A stretch of 64,000 nt of DNA from Neospora caninum Liverpool. Its lineage: Eukaryota; Apicomplexa; Conoidasida; Eucoccidiorida; Sarcocystidae. Positions within the stretch are counted from its first letter, which is position 1. The number at the start of each line of letters is the position of its first letter. The stretch covers positions 124,001 to 188,000 of the forward strand of contig NC_018394.1 of assembly GCF_000208865.1 (NCBI RefSeq). The letters are read 5' to 3'. The notes under the pieces are model-generated. The model was not told the origin of the DNA and did not search any database. It saw only the letters and a program-made list of their open reading frames with translations. This document shows, piece by piece, positions 19,382 to 32,132 of this stretch. Made by a program: the position numbers and the translations under genes.

Positions 19382-22300
19382 CTTGAACGCCGCAAAGATG
19401 GGAACGAAAAACGAGAGTTTCTCTCCAGTGCTGAAGAAGACACAATCACGCGATAGAGGCGTTGCCGATTTGAGGGGAGGTGTCTAAGGAGAGGTTCCTT
19501 CGGTTGCACGAAAAAAAGTGACAGCGGAACTACCGAACAACATAGGAGACGAGAGATGTGCTCGACTGACAAAAAGAAAGAGCCTTGCTGTTCCTCGTAG
19601 TTAGACCAGGGGGAGGGAGCAAACAAAGTTCCTTTCCGAGAGCAGACGGCCGGCGCGAAGGCTAAAGAGAGGGGAACAAACGAGAAGAGTTCAACGTCAC
19701 GATGTCAAGGGAGTCGACGAACACGTCTGAAAAGGAGGGAGAGATGGTGTGGTAACTCTCTCGCAGGATGCTGAGGCAAAAGGCGCACCTTCTCTCCCAA
19801 CAGCCTCCTCAGCCTGATTTGGGAGATGCCGCCGACGGCAATACGTGCGCCCTTGCACGACAGCAACGATGCAGAATCCCCCCCAAAAGAGATATCTCCA
19901 GCTGCAGCGCAATATAGCGACCGCACTATGTCGAAAATCCCTTTAAGAATGAGACAGATAACGAAGCGAGAGGGTCTGACAACTGTATCCGAAACGAAGA
20001 CCCGGCCGCACATGAAAAAGCCGAAGGACGGAAAGACGCCCTGTTTTCATAAACTGCAACTGGTCTCGGTGACCCCCGGTACCGTCTGTCCACAGCCAAA
20101 GGCGAAAACACGAAGGCGTTATCCGTTGGAGTCTCCATCCAAAACGCGCTCTGCTGACTCTTGATACGGGGAAGTTTGCGAGAAGCTGTCCAAGCGAGGC
20201 CGCTACTTTTTGCTCGACCAGCGTTGCCACCCGCGTTCATTTTCCGGGCGGCACAAGGCCCAAAAGACACACGTTGTTCCCGCGAAAAAAGCACATTCCA
20301 AAGTGACTAAACGCATTCGAGCAGCGGCTGTAGATGAGAAAGCAGGACTGCAGCACATATCAAAAAATAAGGAAAGAGCCTGGTGAAAACAGAGAAGCGT
20401 GGCAAGGAGAGCCGCCGACACACGCTCCAGCCTAAAAGCGTGTGCCTCTACCCCTCATCCGGGAGCTCTATGTCGACAGCCACAGCTTCCTCGCATTCAG
20501 AAACACAGCGGAAAAGACTTCTTTATTTAAAGGATCTGATGATCAGAAAGTCGAGGCATTTTCCTGTGAAGCACAAGTCCTGCTGATCAAGTATCTGTCT
20601 ACGCTTTTACGGTGCGGACACGGCTCGAAAACTTTGCATGCGGACCGCCATGTATGCGAAGAGTCGAACCGGGTTTTTGCCGTTTTGCATCCCATCCCCT
20701 TCATCACCCAAACAACGCCTTTTTTCAGCAAGTGGCTCTTATAGCCAAATCCTTCAGGCTGCAAGACAATGTCGTGAATCGTGAAGAATGCGGAGAATTC
20801 TGCAACTGAGCCAGGCGCCCGTACCCGTCATTTCCCTCCGTGTAGTCGCAACAGGAGATGCCCTGCCGGTCACCTGCCTTTAGAGTGCTTTAAAGAAAGC
20901 AAAGACACACAAGAACCAAGCAGCTGACTGGACGATAAAAAGCGTGAGGAGGGAGCGTCGATAGTGTAATCACCTTGTCTGTTGATCCTTCCAGGGTCTA
21001 CCCGTGAGGGCGGTGATCCAACGAAGCACTCAAAACAGTACCTGTTTTACACGTGAGTCCGTTTGTGTCTATGAAACCACACTGTCTGGCTCTATTCAAG
21101 CGTACTGCAGACTTTTTTGTCATACCTTGGTCTAAGTCTACAGAGAACTGGCCCCATGGGAGCTGTGGCATGGTATCATGGCACTGCTCCTCGCGACTGT
21201 CGCTGGGATAGCACCTGCAGAGTTTGTTCTTGAGGGAGTGAAACGCGGAGCAATTCTGCTGGAGGCAGACTTACAGACTAAATGTATATGTTCATCATGT
21301 CATGATTTGTCCATTATTGGGAGTAGCACGGTATTCTCGTGCCAAGACGGCGCACAGGCGTGTCAGCAGTATGTGGCAAAAATGGCGGCGGTTAGGACGG
21401 GCTCTTCAAAGTTCGTAAGGTTCATGAGTAACATCTCTCCCCAAAATAAGCAATTTGACTACAGATCTGTGAACGCATGTACCAATATTCGCATATCAAA
21501 CTTTCTTCCTCTGCTGCTCCGAGGAGCTCCAGCAATTTAATCCCCGGCTGTCCATCCCGTCTCGAAAACACAAGCATCGGCATGTTCCAAGCTTGCCAAC
21601 TATGCTAACTAGATGGGGCGTCTTCGCAGTTGGCGTAGCGACTTCTGATACAATTCAACACCAAAATGTTCCTTATCTTTTGTTTTTCGTACCGAACCCA
21701 GTTGCCGCTCACGCGCCCGTGTCGCAGTAGAGGCAGCAGGATCACTTCGGCACCTCAACAAAGAGTACCGTGGTTCACCCGCCTTCCAAGTTCTTTCCAT
21801 CCACCGTTGCTTCGGCTCAAGAGGCAAATTCGACAAGCGTCTTCAGTCGCATATCACGGGGCTATAAGTGGGACCACATACCTTCACCTAATCGAGGCTT
21901 CGCGAGCCCCGATGCGGTTAGCGAACCCGTCACGGCGCTGAAGATGGAAGCATGAGCAAGAAAATCGGGCTTCAGTTTAGTTTGGAGGCTACGCTCCCTG
22001 CAGGGGCCTTTTGAACGCCGCCTATTGGCTTCAGTGTATGCAGGGTTTTTACCCAAGAGAACAACGACAACAGGATTCGTGACGCTCAATACACAACACA
22101 TTCATGCTGTCCAGCTTCTTGGTACCTCGTTTTCCTCTGCGTTTCCACCCTCAAGGGTGTATGCAGCGGCAGATAAGTAGGGCAGGAAGGTGCAATAGAA
22201 ATTGGCCACCAATCTTCACATATTATTCCTCTACGGTTTTCGCAGGATGCAGTGTGCTAAACGCACGAATCCGGTTCCTACCGGCCAGGGAAATACGCAA

Positions 22301-22827
22301 GGCCAGCACCCTCTTTGTGTGGACGCGCGTCAGGAAACCACCGATCGAAGAAGGGTACGCGTCTGTCGGACAGCGCTCCGGGGAAATCTGAAGAGCGAAA
22401 AAATGATACAGTGCTGTGGCCCCAGTGGTCTTGGTCTTGCCTGAGACTGCATTCTCGGTCTTAAAGGATGTTCGGGAGCTGCTTGAGAACCACCTCCCGG
22501 ACCTGTCTTGATTGACTTGTGAGGCTTGTTTTAGGTACGATATTTGCCGCTGTGTGTCGTTGTGACGAAGTTCATTCATCGGGTTTGTCACAGAACCGCA
22601 CACCAGTCAAACTACGGCGCAGCAGCTAGCAGTGGTGCCTTGGAACGATAGCGGATCCTTTGTAACCGCAAACTCGCAAAGTTCTTCCGGTTTGGGAACA
22701 AAAGACGCCCTAAACCGCACTGTTTTCCCGGATTCAGAACCGATATCAGACCGAGCCCGCCGTTTACGGACCAAACACCTGGGACAGGAGGATTGCTAGT
22801 CACTCGACTCGAGAGACGCCGAGCTGC
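19382..22827. other. Intergenic region upstream of BUD13
   Basis: About 3.4 kb between the BUD13 start (minus strand) and the next plus-strand candidate. It should contain at least the BUD13 promoter and 5' UTR. ORFs such as 21178-21540 show no domain, no clear initiation context and no splice partner. I see no repeat array or RNA gene. Confidence 0.45.
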
Positions 22828-23281
22828 ATGCATTCGTTGCTGCGTGCGCGAGTGCATGCCCTACGAAGACACGCCATTTCACAATGTCTGCTCAAACATA
22901 ACTTTTGTTTCAATTATGTTACAACTCTTGAAGTGGAAACAGTTGCGGAATGCCTTAAGGAGCGCATGTTTTTTCAAACCACCGCTGAGCGCTTAAGGAA
23001 TCCAATCATTCAGGTGACTGCATGTACCCGCTCTGCAGGTAGGGCTTTCCTGGAGATCCAGCGATGGGTGTTGTTCAGCTTGTCGTCGTTTTGCCCGCAC
23101 CTCTTTCGAGTCGAACTTTTTCCTGTGTTTCCAGGTGTATTGGGAGGCTGTGTCGCTTCCCACAGAATCAAGAATTAAGTGGTTTCGGCCACGCTGTGTG
23201 TGCTGCGTCTGCAACGGCACAGAAATCAGAACAGTTCTTGGATGTCTCCCCCTGGGCAGAAAGTCCCTCTTCAACTCTTGA
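22828..23281 (+). CDS. Candidate small two-exon protein, 110 residues, possibly mitochondrial
   Basis: Tentative model: exon 22828-23013 and exon 23135-23281, with a 120-bp GT..AG intron that has a pyrimidine-rich 3' end; both exons are in phase 0. The N-terminus (MHSLLRARVHALRRHAIS) has many Arg and His and no acidic residues, as in a mitochondrial presequence. The middle (LEVETVAECLKERMFFQTTAERL) looks like an amphipathic helix, and the second exon has a Cys cluster (RCVCCVC). No family is recognised. The same stretch could instead be 5' sequence of the Myb gene starting at 23499. The only evidence is open frame, composition and one plausible intron. Confidence 0.3.
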
Positions 23282-23498
23282 AAACTAAATGCCTTTCTCA
23301 TCTTAGGCAACCTCTTGGGTTTCTTTCGCAGTGTGCGTGGATCCAACTCCTTGTCTCCCGGCCGTGGTCCCGAACGGAGGCGTCATGCCGTTCTGCCCTT
23401 CCGCTTGCCCCGATCGTTTCTTTCTGCGAGCATGGGCAGCTCCATTTAAAGATAGCTGGAGACGTGCTTGACCTTTCTCTCTTCTCTCTCTTTTCTCC

Positions 23499-26400
23499 AT
23501 GTATTTCCCCTTGTCTCCTGGTCCGGGATCCTCCTTTTCTAGTCTGCAGCCTTCTGCCTTCGTTTCCGCCAGAGACCTACCGCCCTCAGGTGTCCATACA
23601 CAGCGAACACACACTTTCCCCGCCAATGGCGCGCCTTCTTCACTTCAACCACATCATGTCGTTTCCCCTTCCCCCCACGCTAACGGAGGGGAAGCAAATT
23701 CTGTTTCATGTCTGTCTCCCGCGTCTGCTTCGTCTTCGCCCGCCTCGAAACCTAACCTTGCTCTGTTGAATCGACTGCCTGAGAGAGAGGCGAAACTCGT
23801 CGAGCGCTTTGCCGTTTTGTGTCGGCTGGAAAGTCAGATAGAGGCTCAAGTCGCTCGCCTTTCTGGCCTCCGCGATCGCTTGCTGGCGCAGAACTCTCGG
23901 CTTCAGCTGCAGCTGCAGCAGCCCAGGCATCTGCGAGGCTCTGAACGGAGAAGACAGAGAGAGCGAGACGAAGATGGGGGGACAGAGAGTGAGGGCGAAG
24001 AGGGCAAGTCGATGTCCCTTCTTCTCAACGACGCTGGCCAGCCTCTCCCCAGCAATTCAGACGCCATTCACATATGGACTCTGCGAAACCGCCTTCAGCA
24101 CTTTGCGAAAGGCAGCAGCAGAGCGAAGTTGTCGACTGCAGCCAACAAGGCCGGCGCGCTGGTGTGTATGTCCACGGCAATAGGGAAGCAGGCGCACAGA
24201 GGGAAAGGAAAGGATCTGGGGAAGAAAATGAGTTCTCTTCTCGCGAACTGGGACAACGCGCGAGGCGATCCGGGGTGGAGCAGCGCTGTCCTGCGGTGGC
24301 AGCTTGACAGGCTCAAGGTGAAGAGAAGACGGCGCGTCAAAAAGGAAGAAGAGGAAGACGACGAAGACGCAGAAGGGAAAACGGACGAGCACTCGGAGAA
24401 GGAAGAAGAGGAAGAAGGCGAGGGATTGCTGCGAGAACGGATGGCGATGGTGAATCTGCGGGTCTTCAAAAGTTTCGTCAGGGAGGTAAGAGCCAACGAG
24501 CAAATGTAGCAGCATGGCGAAGATAAGATGTGTGAACGGTCGGGATATAGGTCGGACACCTGGAGGGGCCGCAGGGCGCTTGAGAGGATTCAGACGTTCT
24601 TCTATTCCCTGACTGTTTCCTCGCGATAGCAGTGCAAGAGCTTGCGCCCTCTTGTGATGCATGGCCCGCCTAAGGGGACGAGATCGTCGCTCAACGAGTT
24701 GCGCTGGCCTGAAGCTTGCTGGACTTCTTGCCTGCTCACGTGAAGCTGCAACTGTTCGAGCATTTCCTCGTGACTCGTCGTTGTCTTTCTCCCCGCTCTT
24801 TCATGGTCTCCCGTGTTCATCCTGTGTCCGTCTCCTTCATTTCTTCTCTTTTTTCTCCTTCCTTCCGTCTCTGCACGTTTCTTTTCGCCTGTCGTGGGTC
24901 ATCGCTCGCGCGCTTGAGGATTCCGTCGGTTCATTTGTGTCAGCTGTACAAAACCCTGGTGTCCATTCCGATCCCGGAGCATGCGGTTCGCGCTCTCTTC
25001 AACCACTGTCGCCTCCACCCTTCGCTCTCCCTCCCAGCCTCGCCTTCCTCGGCCGCTGAGCTGGCCGACGAGTCTTTTCTTCCCATCACACCTGGAGAGC
25101 TTCATCCTTCGAAGCTGCTCTATGCCACTCGCAGTCTTCTTCTCGCCTGGCAACGTCTTGGCGTGAACTCCGCGTCGCTGTCTTCGTCGGCCGCGCCTCA
25201 CCACCACGCAAGTTCGTTACCCTCTAAAGTCCCCAGTTTCGCAGAGGTGCTCCGGGCTGTATGTACAGCGGTCGCTGCATCCTTGCCGCAGAGTGTTTCG
25301 TGGGCATTCACGCCGTCGGAGTGTCTCTCCAACTTCGTCACCAGTGTCCAGCCCGCTGACGCGTCTATCTCGCCTTCGCTTCTCACTGAGGGCAGCAGCG
25401 CACAGCATCGTCCTCGCGACGCCTCGTCTCCGCCGTCTCCGGCCATGTCTCTGTCCGCGGAATCTCGCGAGGAAGAAGTACAGAGCGCAGACACTGCGGG
25501 GCTCTCTTCGTGGAGGTATTCGTCTTTTTCTCTTTCCAGTTTGTCTCGAGAAGGCGGGCAAGGCGCGGATTCGCCGGGACACGATTTCCGGCTTTTGGCG
25601 ACAGTAGAAGATGCAATCCTTCGGGGTTTGCGGCAAGTTGTCGGAGGCACTCAAACCGGCGAAGCACCAGACGAGCAGGCGGCCGCGGTCGGACCCGGTG
25701 GGGGGACTTCAGGAAGGTCCGCCAGGCTGCGTGATGATAGAGAATCACTAGTCGCCGGGGAACCGGCGGCAGCACTCGCCGGTGCTTCGGCAACGCACGG
25801 GCGAGCAGAGAGGGGTGCGGAGACTGCAGACGCCTCTGGGGGCGGCGAGAGTCTACTTTGTACCGGGCGCGCGCTCGATCGGGAGATTCGAGCAGCTTTG
25901 GCGAGACCCGACAAAGTTCCCGTGCTCTATTTCGCGTCTCTCTTGACGCAGCCAGTGCCGCCTTTCGCCGTGTTCCAAGTGTACCTCCACCTGAAAAAAA
26001 GAAGCACAGAGCAGCACGGCCTCGTGTGCCATCGCAGATGGTGGTCTCCCGAAGAAGACGCAGCTCTCCTGCGCGCCGTCGACACCGTGGGCGTTCAACA
26101 GCGAGGCGCGGGGAAGTGGATGAAAGTCGCCGCCCTTCTCCCTGGGCGCACCAACAACCAGTGCCGAGCCCGGTACCTGTATCTGGCTGTGGTGAGTTTC
26201 GTTTTTCGTCTTTCCTACAGAGACTAGCCTCTGCGGCGCACGCCACGATTCTCCAGGCCACCCCTCTCGCCGACAAAAATGGAAAGGAAACATCTTCAAG
26301 TGAAGGACACAGAACCGAACTGTGTTCCATTCAAAGGCGTCGTGCAGAGCGTATCCCTGTATACGTATACATGTATATATATATATATATATACATATAT

Positions 26401-29382
26401 ATACATATATGTATGTATATATATATATATATGTGGGTGGATGCAAATGTTAATTCTTTTCTGTTTTAGAGCGGCTGTTTTTTCTAGGTCCGCGCGCAGA
26501 TGTGTTCACTCAGCAGCATACGGGCATGCGCATTCGCGTGCCGACCCGAGTCTCTGGAGATGGCGTCTTGGTCTGCTGGTTTCCTTCTTTGCGACAGGAG
26601 GGAAAGCGACATGGCCTTTTTTCGGCTTTGGAAGACCTCCGACTGCAGGTGCTTGTCTCCTGCTATGGCAGGGGCTCTTGGGGCAAAATCGCGAGGCATC
26701 TGCGAGGCCGGACGGAGATGAAATGCCGAGAGAGGTTCGTCCATCTCTTTAGATCCTCCGGAGGTCGTCCAGCTTGTACCTTGCCTCTCGTTACTTCTCT
26801 CTGCTCTTTCGTCTGTGGGCGTTGCTGAATTTTTGTGAGAGCAAAGGCACATTTTGAGAGAGCATTCATAGGTACATGTGGGTCTGCATTTATGTCAATG
26901 TCTATCTAATCGTACGAGTATATATATATAAATATATATAGAGGTATAAATATACATCTACTCAGGCTACTATCTGGGTACGCTACACACGCACATATAT
27001 GCATATATATATATATATATGTATATATATATGTATATGTATGTATATGTAAAGGTGTATATCTCCTTTATCCCTGAGGGTCTTGGTGGTTCTTGGTTCG
27101 TCTTCAACTGAATCAGATGGGCCGGAATGTTTGAATCGCCGTTGCACACGTCGAGTCTCTTGTGTGTCTTGTCTTTTTCAAGATATGAAAATTGCTTGCA
27201 CGACGAGGTCAAGTCGCTTCTCTGGACCGCTAGCGAGATTTCTCTCCTTCGCGTTGCAGCCGATTTTTTCCACCAGGACTGGCAGGCCGTTGCGGTAAGG
27301 GCCACTCTTGTTTTTTTTGTCTGCTCCGTTCCGTGTCTCCTACTCTTTGCCTTGCCGTTCTTCCTGGTGTCTCGCTGAATATGTACATGTCTGTGCGCAC
27401 ACACACACAAGCTGTCTCTGCCCGTGTATATTGATGAATTCATCTATGAGGTTGACAACGAGCTGTTTGGATCTAGCGTATTTCGACCCTTGTTTCGGGT
27501 CTTTTTTTGAGGCCCGAAAGCTCTCTTCCCTCGTCGTCTCAGATAGTGTCTCTTGCCCCCTGCCATTCACTCGCGTATCTCAAGCGAACAAGGAGTTTGT
27601 GGGGCTCGCGAGGCTCAGAGTCTCTGCCCTAGCTCTTCTGTTTTCTTTTTCGGTTGCTCACTGTGCTGCGCTGTGGTGATGGCGCGTGTCGCTTCCGCAG
27701 GTCTTTCTAGCCTATGTGTACCGGGTCATGTTCTATTACGTTGCCACAGTTACGTTGGTAACTCCTGTGAAAAGCGGACACCCCGTACCACCTCCTGATG
27801 CGCCTTTTAAAGTGAATAGAAGAGTGTAGCCAAGTCGTTCCACTTGGTTTCTGAAGCGCATAGCCGGAGTCCTATTCAGTAGGTGCTATAGCATGTCTGT
27901 TTAAGTGACGTGCGTGTTTTACAATTCCAATCCGCGGAAGACTGGGCTGTGTGAGAGAGCTAAAAGCGTTGGAGTTCAGTATCCTACGACGCTAAAGTAG
28001 AGACGTTAGCGTCGAACGTACACAACCGAGTATCACCTTCGTTTCCATTCCTCTTCACTCCCCCGGGCCCCTTTCCTGCTCCTCCAGCGCGTGATTGGCG
28101 GTCGGCCTGCGCAGCACTGCAGAGAGAAGTTCGCCGAGTTAGAGACGCAAGCAGAGATGGAATGTGCCTCGATTCGCTTTCTTTCGCTGCCGTGGATTCC
28201 TGGTCAGCCAAGAGACGACCTGGAAGCTGAGGGGAGCATGAAGTAAGCAGTGACGAGGGACCACTTGACGAGAAAGCAAATGGAAGGCAGAGAAAGGCGA
28301 GAGGGCGATTGCTGCGTGCACCGGTCCCTGCGTCTCCCGTCTCTGGTATGTTTAGGCAGGCGGGAGTCGTGATCATTTGGGGCCGCGTAGGAATCTCCAT
28401 CGCTCTTGCGCCTCGTGGCTTTCTTGTGAAAATCCCCAGCATCCTCGTCCATTCAAGGAGTCAATGCATGCAGAGGATGGCAGACGCTCACGGACTTTTC
28501 TCCGAGCGCGGCCGCGTAGCTGTCGGGAAAATTCAGACGGAAGGCTCGTTTCCTGTAGTGTCGTGTGTTTTTTGTCAAGGCCGATTGCTCCCCTCAAACA
28601 CGACGAACACTGTCTGCATGCGTTCTATGCTCCACTTTTTATTTCGGCTTCGTGTCCGTTACCATCCCGTCCTAGCACCTGTTTCTGTCTATGCAGTGCG
28701 CAAAAAGGCCGTTCCTTTTCCTCTACCTTTTCTTTAATTTGTGGCGAGTCAAGCGCACTCCAGAGGACCCGCGCTTTGCTGCTCACCTTTTGCAGGGGCG
28801 CTGCCTTTCCGCACTGACCTCGCTCTGTCGTTTTCAATGCGTGCCACGCATTTGCCTCTCTCTGGTGTTTTCTCAGTTTCGCCCTTCATGTTGGAAGCGA
28901 GGCAGACCCGACGCCGCTTGATGGGGCTGTATACCCACTGCTTCACCTCAGTGGAAGCTGGACTACGTCTTCCCCCTTCAGGCCGGCTGTCGTCACGTGG
29001 GCTCAGGCTCATCTGGGGTGTCTTCTTCGTCTGTTCGTCTCTGCCTGTCCACATCTCTTCCCCGATTCTGTGCGCGAGGCAGCAACTCGCCGCCGACACT
29101 CTCCGTCGTCTGCGTCCCTTCCCATATCCCCGGGGGAGGCGCCCGGAGCACAGGAAGTCCCTTCCCTTGAGGCAAAGACGAGAGGGGAGACCCGAGAACT
29201 GAGCGTCCGACAGAGGCGGACAGACGTGAACGGCACAGGAGAGCGCGAGAGACAGTACCAAGGCATCGATGGAGGTCGGTGGCCGGCCGAAGCGCGCTCT
29301 GCAGCAATCGCGTTTGCCAGGTACACACCCAACGCATAGTCCTGGAGCGATACCTTGTCCAACTGCGCTTCAGTTACGCATC

Positions 29383-29413
<31 letters not shown>

Positions 29414-32034
29414 ATAAAAACATACATACATGTATGCGGTGGCAATGCATATGTCATTCCATTTTTGCATAATACCTATACACATTCATATATATATGTC
29501 TATATCGTTTGTAGGTGTGTACGTTTTACCTGTTCCTCGTGTTTCCGTAAATGTAAATATTCGGTGGACGTTTTATATAGAGGAAAGCCCGGCTGGTTTG
29601 ACGGACGCGGGCCACAACTGCCCACCACCGCACTCTCGCTGGCCAGCCCAGAGAGACACTCGCAAACGGAGCGTGTGTCCCTTTCTTTGGAAGCATAATC
29701 GTGTTCTTTGTGCTCCGGTTTTCGTGGCTTGGCTTGATGGTCTCACACAGGTATCTGGAGGGGCTCTACACCCTGCTCGTCCCCGCGTCTTCTAGTGCAG
29801 GCTCGGCTACCTCGGAGGACCGCGGTCTTCCTGCTTCCGACGCTGATTCCAGGCTTCTCTCAGTCCCTCAAGCAGGCCGTGAAGCTCCTCTGCACCAGGG
29901 AGAAAGTGTGGAGGCTATCAGCCGCGAACCGTCTTCGCCCTCGTTTCCTGCGCGGTGTTCAGAACGGTCCCAGTCTTGCGCCTTCTTTCCGTCTTCTGTC
30001 TTAGGAATGTCTCGCGCAGGCGCTCCTCTTCCGTCTCTCGGCGACCACTCTCCACACGCTGCGCCCCCGCGTCCCCCGGCTTCTGCGCCTGCTCAAGTTT
30101 TGTCTGAGGATTGCATGCACGCCTCGGAGGCACGGCAGCGGCCTCAAGCGCCTGGGGCAAGTCGCGCGGCTCCTGGCGTGTCCCCCCCGGACGCGTTGGA
30201 GCGGCCGGGCGACGACGCAGTCGCGTGTCTCTTCCTGCTCTTCGCGGTAAAGAAATGCGTCGCCTTCGGCTTAGGTGAGCATGCGCCGCGACTGCTGAGT
30301 TTGTACAAGAAGGGGGTTCGCGAATGGGGGCTGAATCCCGCGACGCGGAGCCCCGCAGAGGCGTGTGGAAACAGCCGGGTGGTCCAAATGGCGGGTTCGC
30401 GTTTAGGCCCGCCAGGGCCCTCCAGTCGGTCCAAGAGTGCACGGGAAATCAGGGGAGAGACCGTGGAGAATCCGACAGACTTTCAGCTGGCTGTTCCACA
30501 AGATTTCCCTGAAGGGGTCTCTCAGCCTGTTTTGCCGGACCCGAGGCTTCCCGCCGACGTCCCTCCCGCCGCTGCGGTGGGTCTCCTCCGGTGGCTAGCT
30601 TTCTCCGGTGCGACTCTTGTCGAAGCCGTGAGAGGCCCGCGGGCGAGTCGGGCACCAGCGCGCTCGGCCACGCTGGAAAGGCATGTCGACGTGGCAGCTG
30701 AGAGGGAAAGGGTTGACCTGGTGCCGCCGAGTCCAGTGTCTGCAGAGCCTGATGAGGCGCAGGTTTTCGCGGGGTCGGCAGGCACAAGTGAGAGAGCGCG
30801 AGGCCGCTCTGTGTTTGGCGAGCTACTGGAGTTCGTGTCTCACGAACGAGGACACAATTCTCTCTCCGCTGGTCCCGCCAAGCGCCCCTCTCTCAGGTGT
30901 CTTCAACAGCGCCCGTTGCCGGTGGCCCTGGTGGAGGCCGCGACGCAGGCGGCAGCGGCCGAAATGAAACTCCGGGGGCTGGACCGAGAGCCTTCTCGAG
31001 GCACTCCAGGAAATGGGAAAGAGAGAAACAAGCGCAGGGTCCAGCCGTCACGTTCCTCGTCGGTCCCAGATTCGACAAGCAGGCGCCTGGCGAAGGAGAG
31101 GGAGATTGGCACACAGGGGGCTGTTTTGGGGTCAGAGTTGGGTGAAAATCTCAGGGTCGAGGACGAGCGGTCGGAGTCCCAGGCGGCTGAAACGTTTTTT
31201 CTCTCGCACTCGGGAGAGACGCACGGGTGTGGGGCTCCCGGGAAGGTGAGACGATACTATGCAGAAGTGTCTAGCAGGCACATCTCTGCTCGAGTCCAAC
31301 GACAGGGAAGGCCAGGGCGAGGCAGAGGGGGGCCGGGAGGAGATCGACGAGAAGGCTCGGACGCGGCTGCGAGGCAGAGCGGCGAGGTAGAGGAGATGGG
31401 GCAGAGAAGAGACCGGGGGGGGAGCGAAAGCAAGCGAGGGAGAGGTCGCGGCGGCAGAAAGGGAAAGACACAAGAGGGTCATCCAGCGCCAGGACGCCGT
31501 GGAAGAGGACGAAAAGGAAAACCAGGTGAGGTGCGTGAGGCCGCGGGGGAGAACCCGAGTGGCCACCATCGAGTAGAAGACGGGGCAAGCGATGAAGATG
31601 GCGCGTCAGTCTCGCGACTGGAAGAAAGACTGGTGGGGACGGAGGCACGGTGCGGAAACGATGACGGGAGGAGCAAAGCGGTGGAGCGGCGGCGCGCCAT
31701 CGTAACGGACGGAAGAGACGAGACAGGCATCGAGCGAAATGCTCAGAAGAGAAGAAACCGTGATGTGGGGAAGAATCGAGATGGGAAAGAAATGAGCCGT
31801 CGTGAGAGACTCGCGGAAGACGGCATCGCCCAAGGTCTGCCCATTGGGCGTGCAGGAGAGATTGATGTGTGTCAGATGTGCGAGAGAGCTGTGGTAGGCC
31901 TTCCACTTCAAGACGGGAGGACGGGAAAGAAATTTACGGAGGCAGAAGCGTACGCGATTGCCAGTGAAGTCGCAGCGAAACTCAAGGCAATGTGCCAAGC
32001 GCCAACATCTGCAGACCAAGCTGCCACTCAGTGA
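23499..32034 (+). CDS. Myb-repeat DNA-binding protein, SNAPc large-subunit (SNAPC4)-like
   Basis: Predicted nuclear DNA-binding protein of 1,753 residues. Seven exons close in phase: 23499-24485, 24944-26191, 26598-26734, 27183-27294, 28088-28242, 28982-29320 and 29751-32034. Exon 1 has a coiled coil (residues ~90-140) and an acidic/basic linker (KRRRRVKKEEEE). Myb repeat 1 (~694-745) has WSPEEDAALL and GRTNNQCRARY; repeat 2 (~746-791) has EDLRLQVLVSCYG, GSWGKIARHL and GRTEMKCRERY; repeat 3 (~797-845) has LLWTASEISLL, DWQAVA and GGRPAQHCREKF. The last 760 residues are disordered and basic, and end in a short CQMC-containing segment. Three consecutive Myb units behind a long N-terminal helical part resemble SNAPC4, which binds snRNA proximal sequence elements, but a CDC5- or Myb-type regulator is possible. 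Introns cut the repeats at helix boundaries. The start codon and the exon 5/6 junction are less certain than the Myb exons. Confidence 0.75.
26360..26432. repeat. Interrupted (TA)n microsatellite in a Myb-gene intron
   Basis: TA runs broken by TACATA and TATGTATG lie in the intron between Myb repeats 1 and 2. Confidence 0.85.
26921..27055. repeat. Compound (TA)n tracts in a Myb-gene intron
   Basis: Two TA-rich clusters (around 26921-26955 and 26994-27055), with TATATG and TATAAA variants, lie in the intron between Myb repeats 2 and 3. Confidence 0.85.
29383..29413. repeat. (TA)n microsatellite in the last Myb-gene intron
   Basis: A pure TA run starting about 60 bases behind the donor at 29320/29321. 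Confidence 0.9.
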
Positions 32035-32088
32035 CGAACAGAGTTGTTTATACCTTGGATATACGTACACATGCCTACACAAGCATAC

Positions 32089-32132
<44 letters not shown>

